DNA from: Bradyrhizobium sp. 164
GTDB lineage: Bacteria > Pseudomonadota > Alphaproteobacteria > Rhizobiales > Xanthobacteraceae
Direction of reading: 5' to 3'
NCBI RefSeq assembly: GCF_023073715.1
Contig: NZ_JADPKA010000114.1
Coordinates: 1 to 41,216, forward strand
Length of the DNA stretch: 41,216 bases
Part shown: positions 41,045 to 41,216 of the stretch, one piece after another
Layout: every line of letters starts with the position of its first letter
Position numbering within the stretch: position 1 is the stretch's first letter
Notes under the pieces: model-generated
What the model was told of the DNA's origin: nothing
Databases searched by the model: none
The model's input: only the letters and a program-made list of their open reading frames with translations
Position numbers and translations under genes: made by a program

Positions 41045-41080
41045 CGCCGCCTGCGCTTTATTTAAGTGGGCGGCGTTTTT
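41045..41080 (+). terminator. Rho-independent terminator
   Basis: CGCCGCC (41045-41051) pairs with GGCGGCG (41069-41075), followed by TTTTT. It follows the 66-residue copy 3 gene. Confidence 0.65.
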
Positions 41081-41216
41081 GTTGCTGTCCCGAGTTTGAT
41101 CGTAACCGTCCGGTGAGGCTTTCAATTACCCACATTTAGCCGAGAGGGCTTAGGGAGCGCACCAACTATTGCATCGCAGGAATCGACCGTGATTCCTTGT
41201 CTGGCACCGATTCGCA

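Noticed and set aside
1..41216. CRISPR array, tRNA or rRNA genes, toxin-antitoxin pair, complete prophage
   Set aside because: No regularly spaced repeats, no cloverleaf-like sequences, and no recognisable toxin, capsid or terminase sequences were found on either strand.

Overview
The window looks like an accessory, insertion-sequence-rich stretch of a high-GC alphaproteobacterial chromosome, most likely Bradyrhizobium or a close relative. The grounds are the roughly 1,600-residue type of NAD-glutamate dehydrogenase, the DUF2336-PilZ-HD-GYP cluster, a PAS_5 protein, EcfG-type (GGAAC-N16/17-CGTT) promoters, a CtrA-type site, and several very small protein families that I associate with Bradyrhizobiaceae. 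No rRNA, tRNA or CRISPR array was seen.

Layout. (1) 1-7.75 kb is ordinary chromosome: the 3' half of NAD-glutamate dehydrogenase, a small hypothetical gene, a convergent secreted protein with an EcfG-type promoter, and a bifunctional penicillin-binding protein followed 10 bases later by a secreted protein. (2) 8.0-12.3 kb holds a decayed NAD-dependent epimerase, a c-di-GMP signalling cluster (DUF2336, PilZ, HD-GYP), and a small exported protein with an unusual C-terminal tail. (3) 12.4-21.4 kb is scrambled: an IS1111-type element with identifiable 13-bp inverted repeats, an orphan CtrA-type site, an IS110 fragment abutting a 5'-truncated CusA/CzcA pump, an alpha/beta-hydrolase-adenylate cyclase fusion, half of an opgC gene, and an IS21 remnant. 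(4) 21.4-25.4 kb is an IS91-family element with its own tyrosine recombinase, then an IS110 element. (5) 25.7-28.0 kb is a TonB-dependent receptor preceded by a perfect GTATGA-N16-TCATAC sequence, the NikR operator consensus, which points to nickel uptake. (6) 28.4-34 kb mixes a PAS_5 protein, truncated or frameshifted genes (3'-5' exonuclease, ATP-dependent DNA ligase, two small families), a compact three-gene phage-like operon, and small stress-type genes. (7) 34.1-37.35 kb is one IS256 element with 8-bp target duplications, split by a nested IS110 element. (8) 37.4-41.2 kb is a run of very small genes with related leaders and hairpin terminators, interrupted by an IS21 remnant.

The least explained structure is the set of tiny genes between about 30 and 41 kb. 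It contains three diverged copies of one 66-residue protein family (starts at 32050, 37576 and 40755), a 33-residue membrane peptide, and small zinc-ribbon proteins. Four of these genes (37576, 39673, 40375, 40755) carry a common TTGCGCTC motif 20-29 bases before the start codon. Downstream of it lie bases that can pair with the ribosome-binding site, suggesting a shared cis-acting RNA leader. The 66-residue copy at 32050 instead has an EcfG-type promoter. At least five genes are broken by what look like single-base indels, so either this is an actively decaying island or the assembly has residual indel errors.
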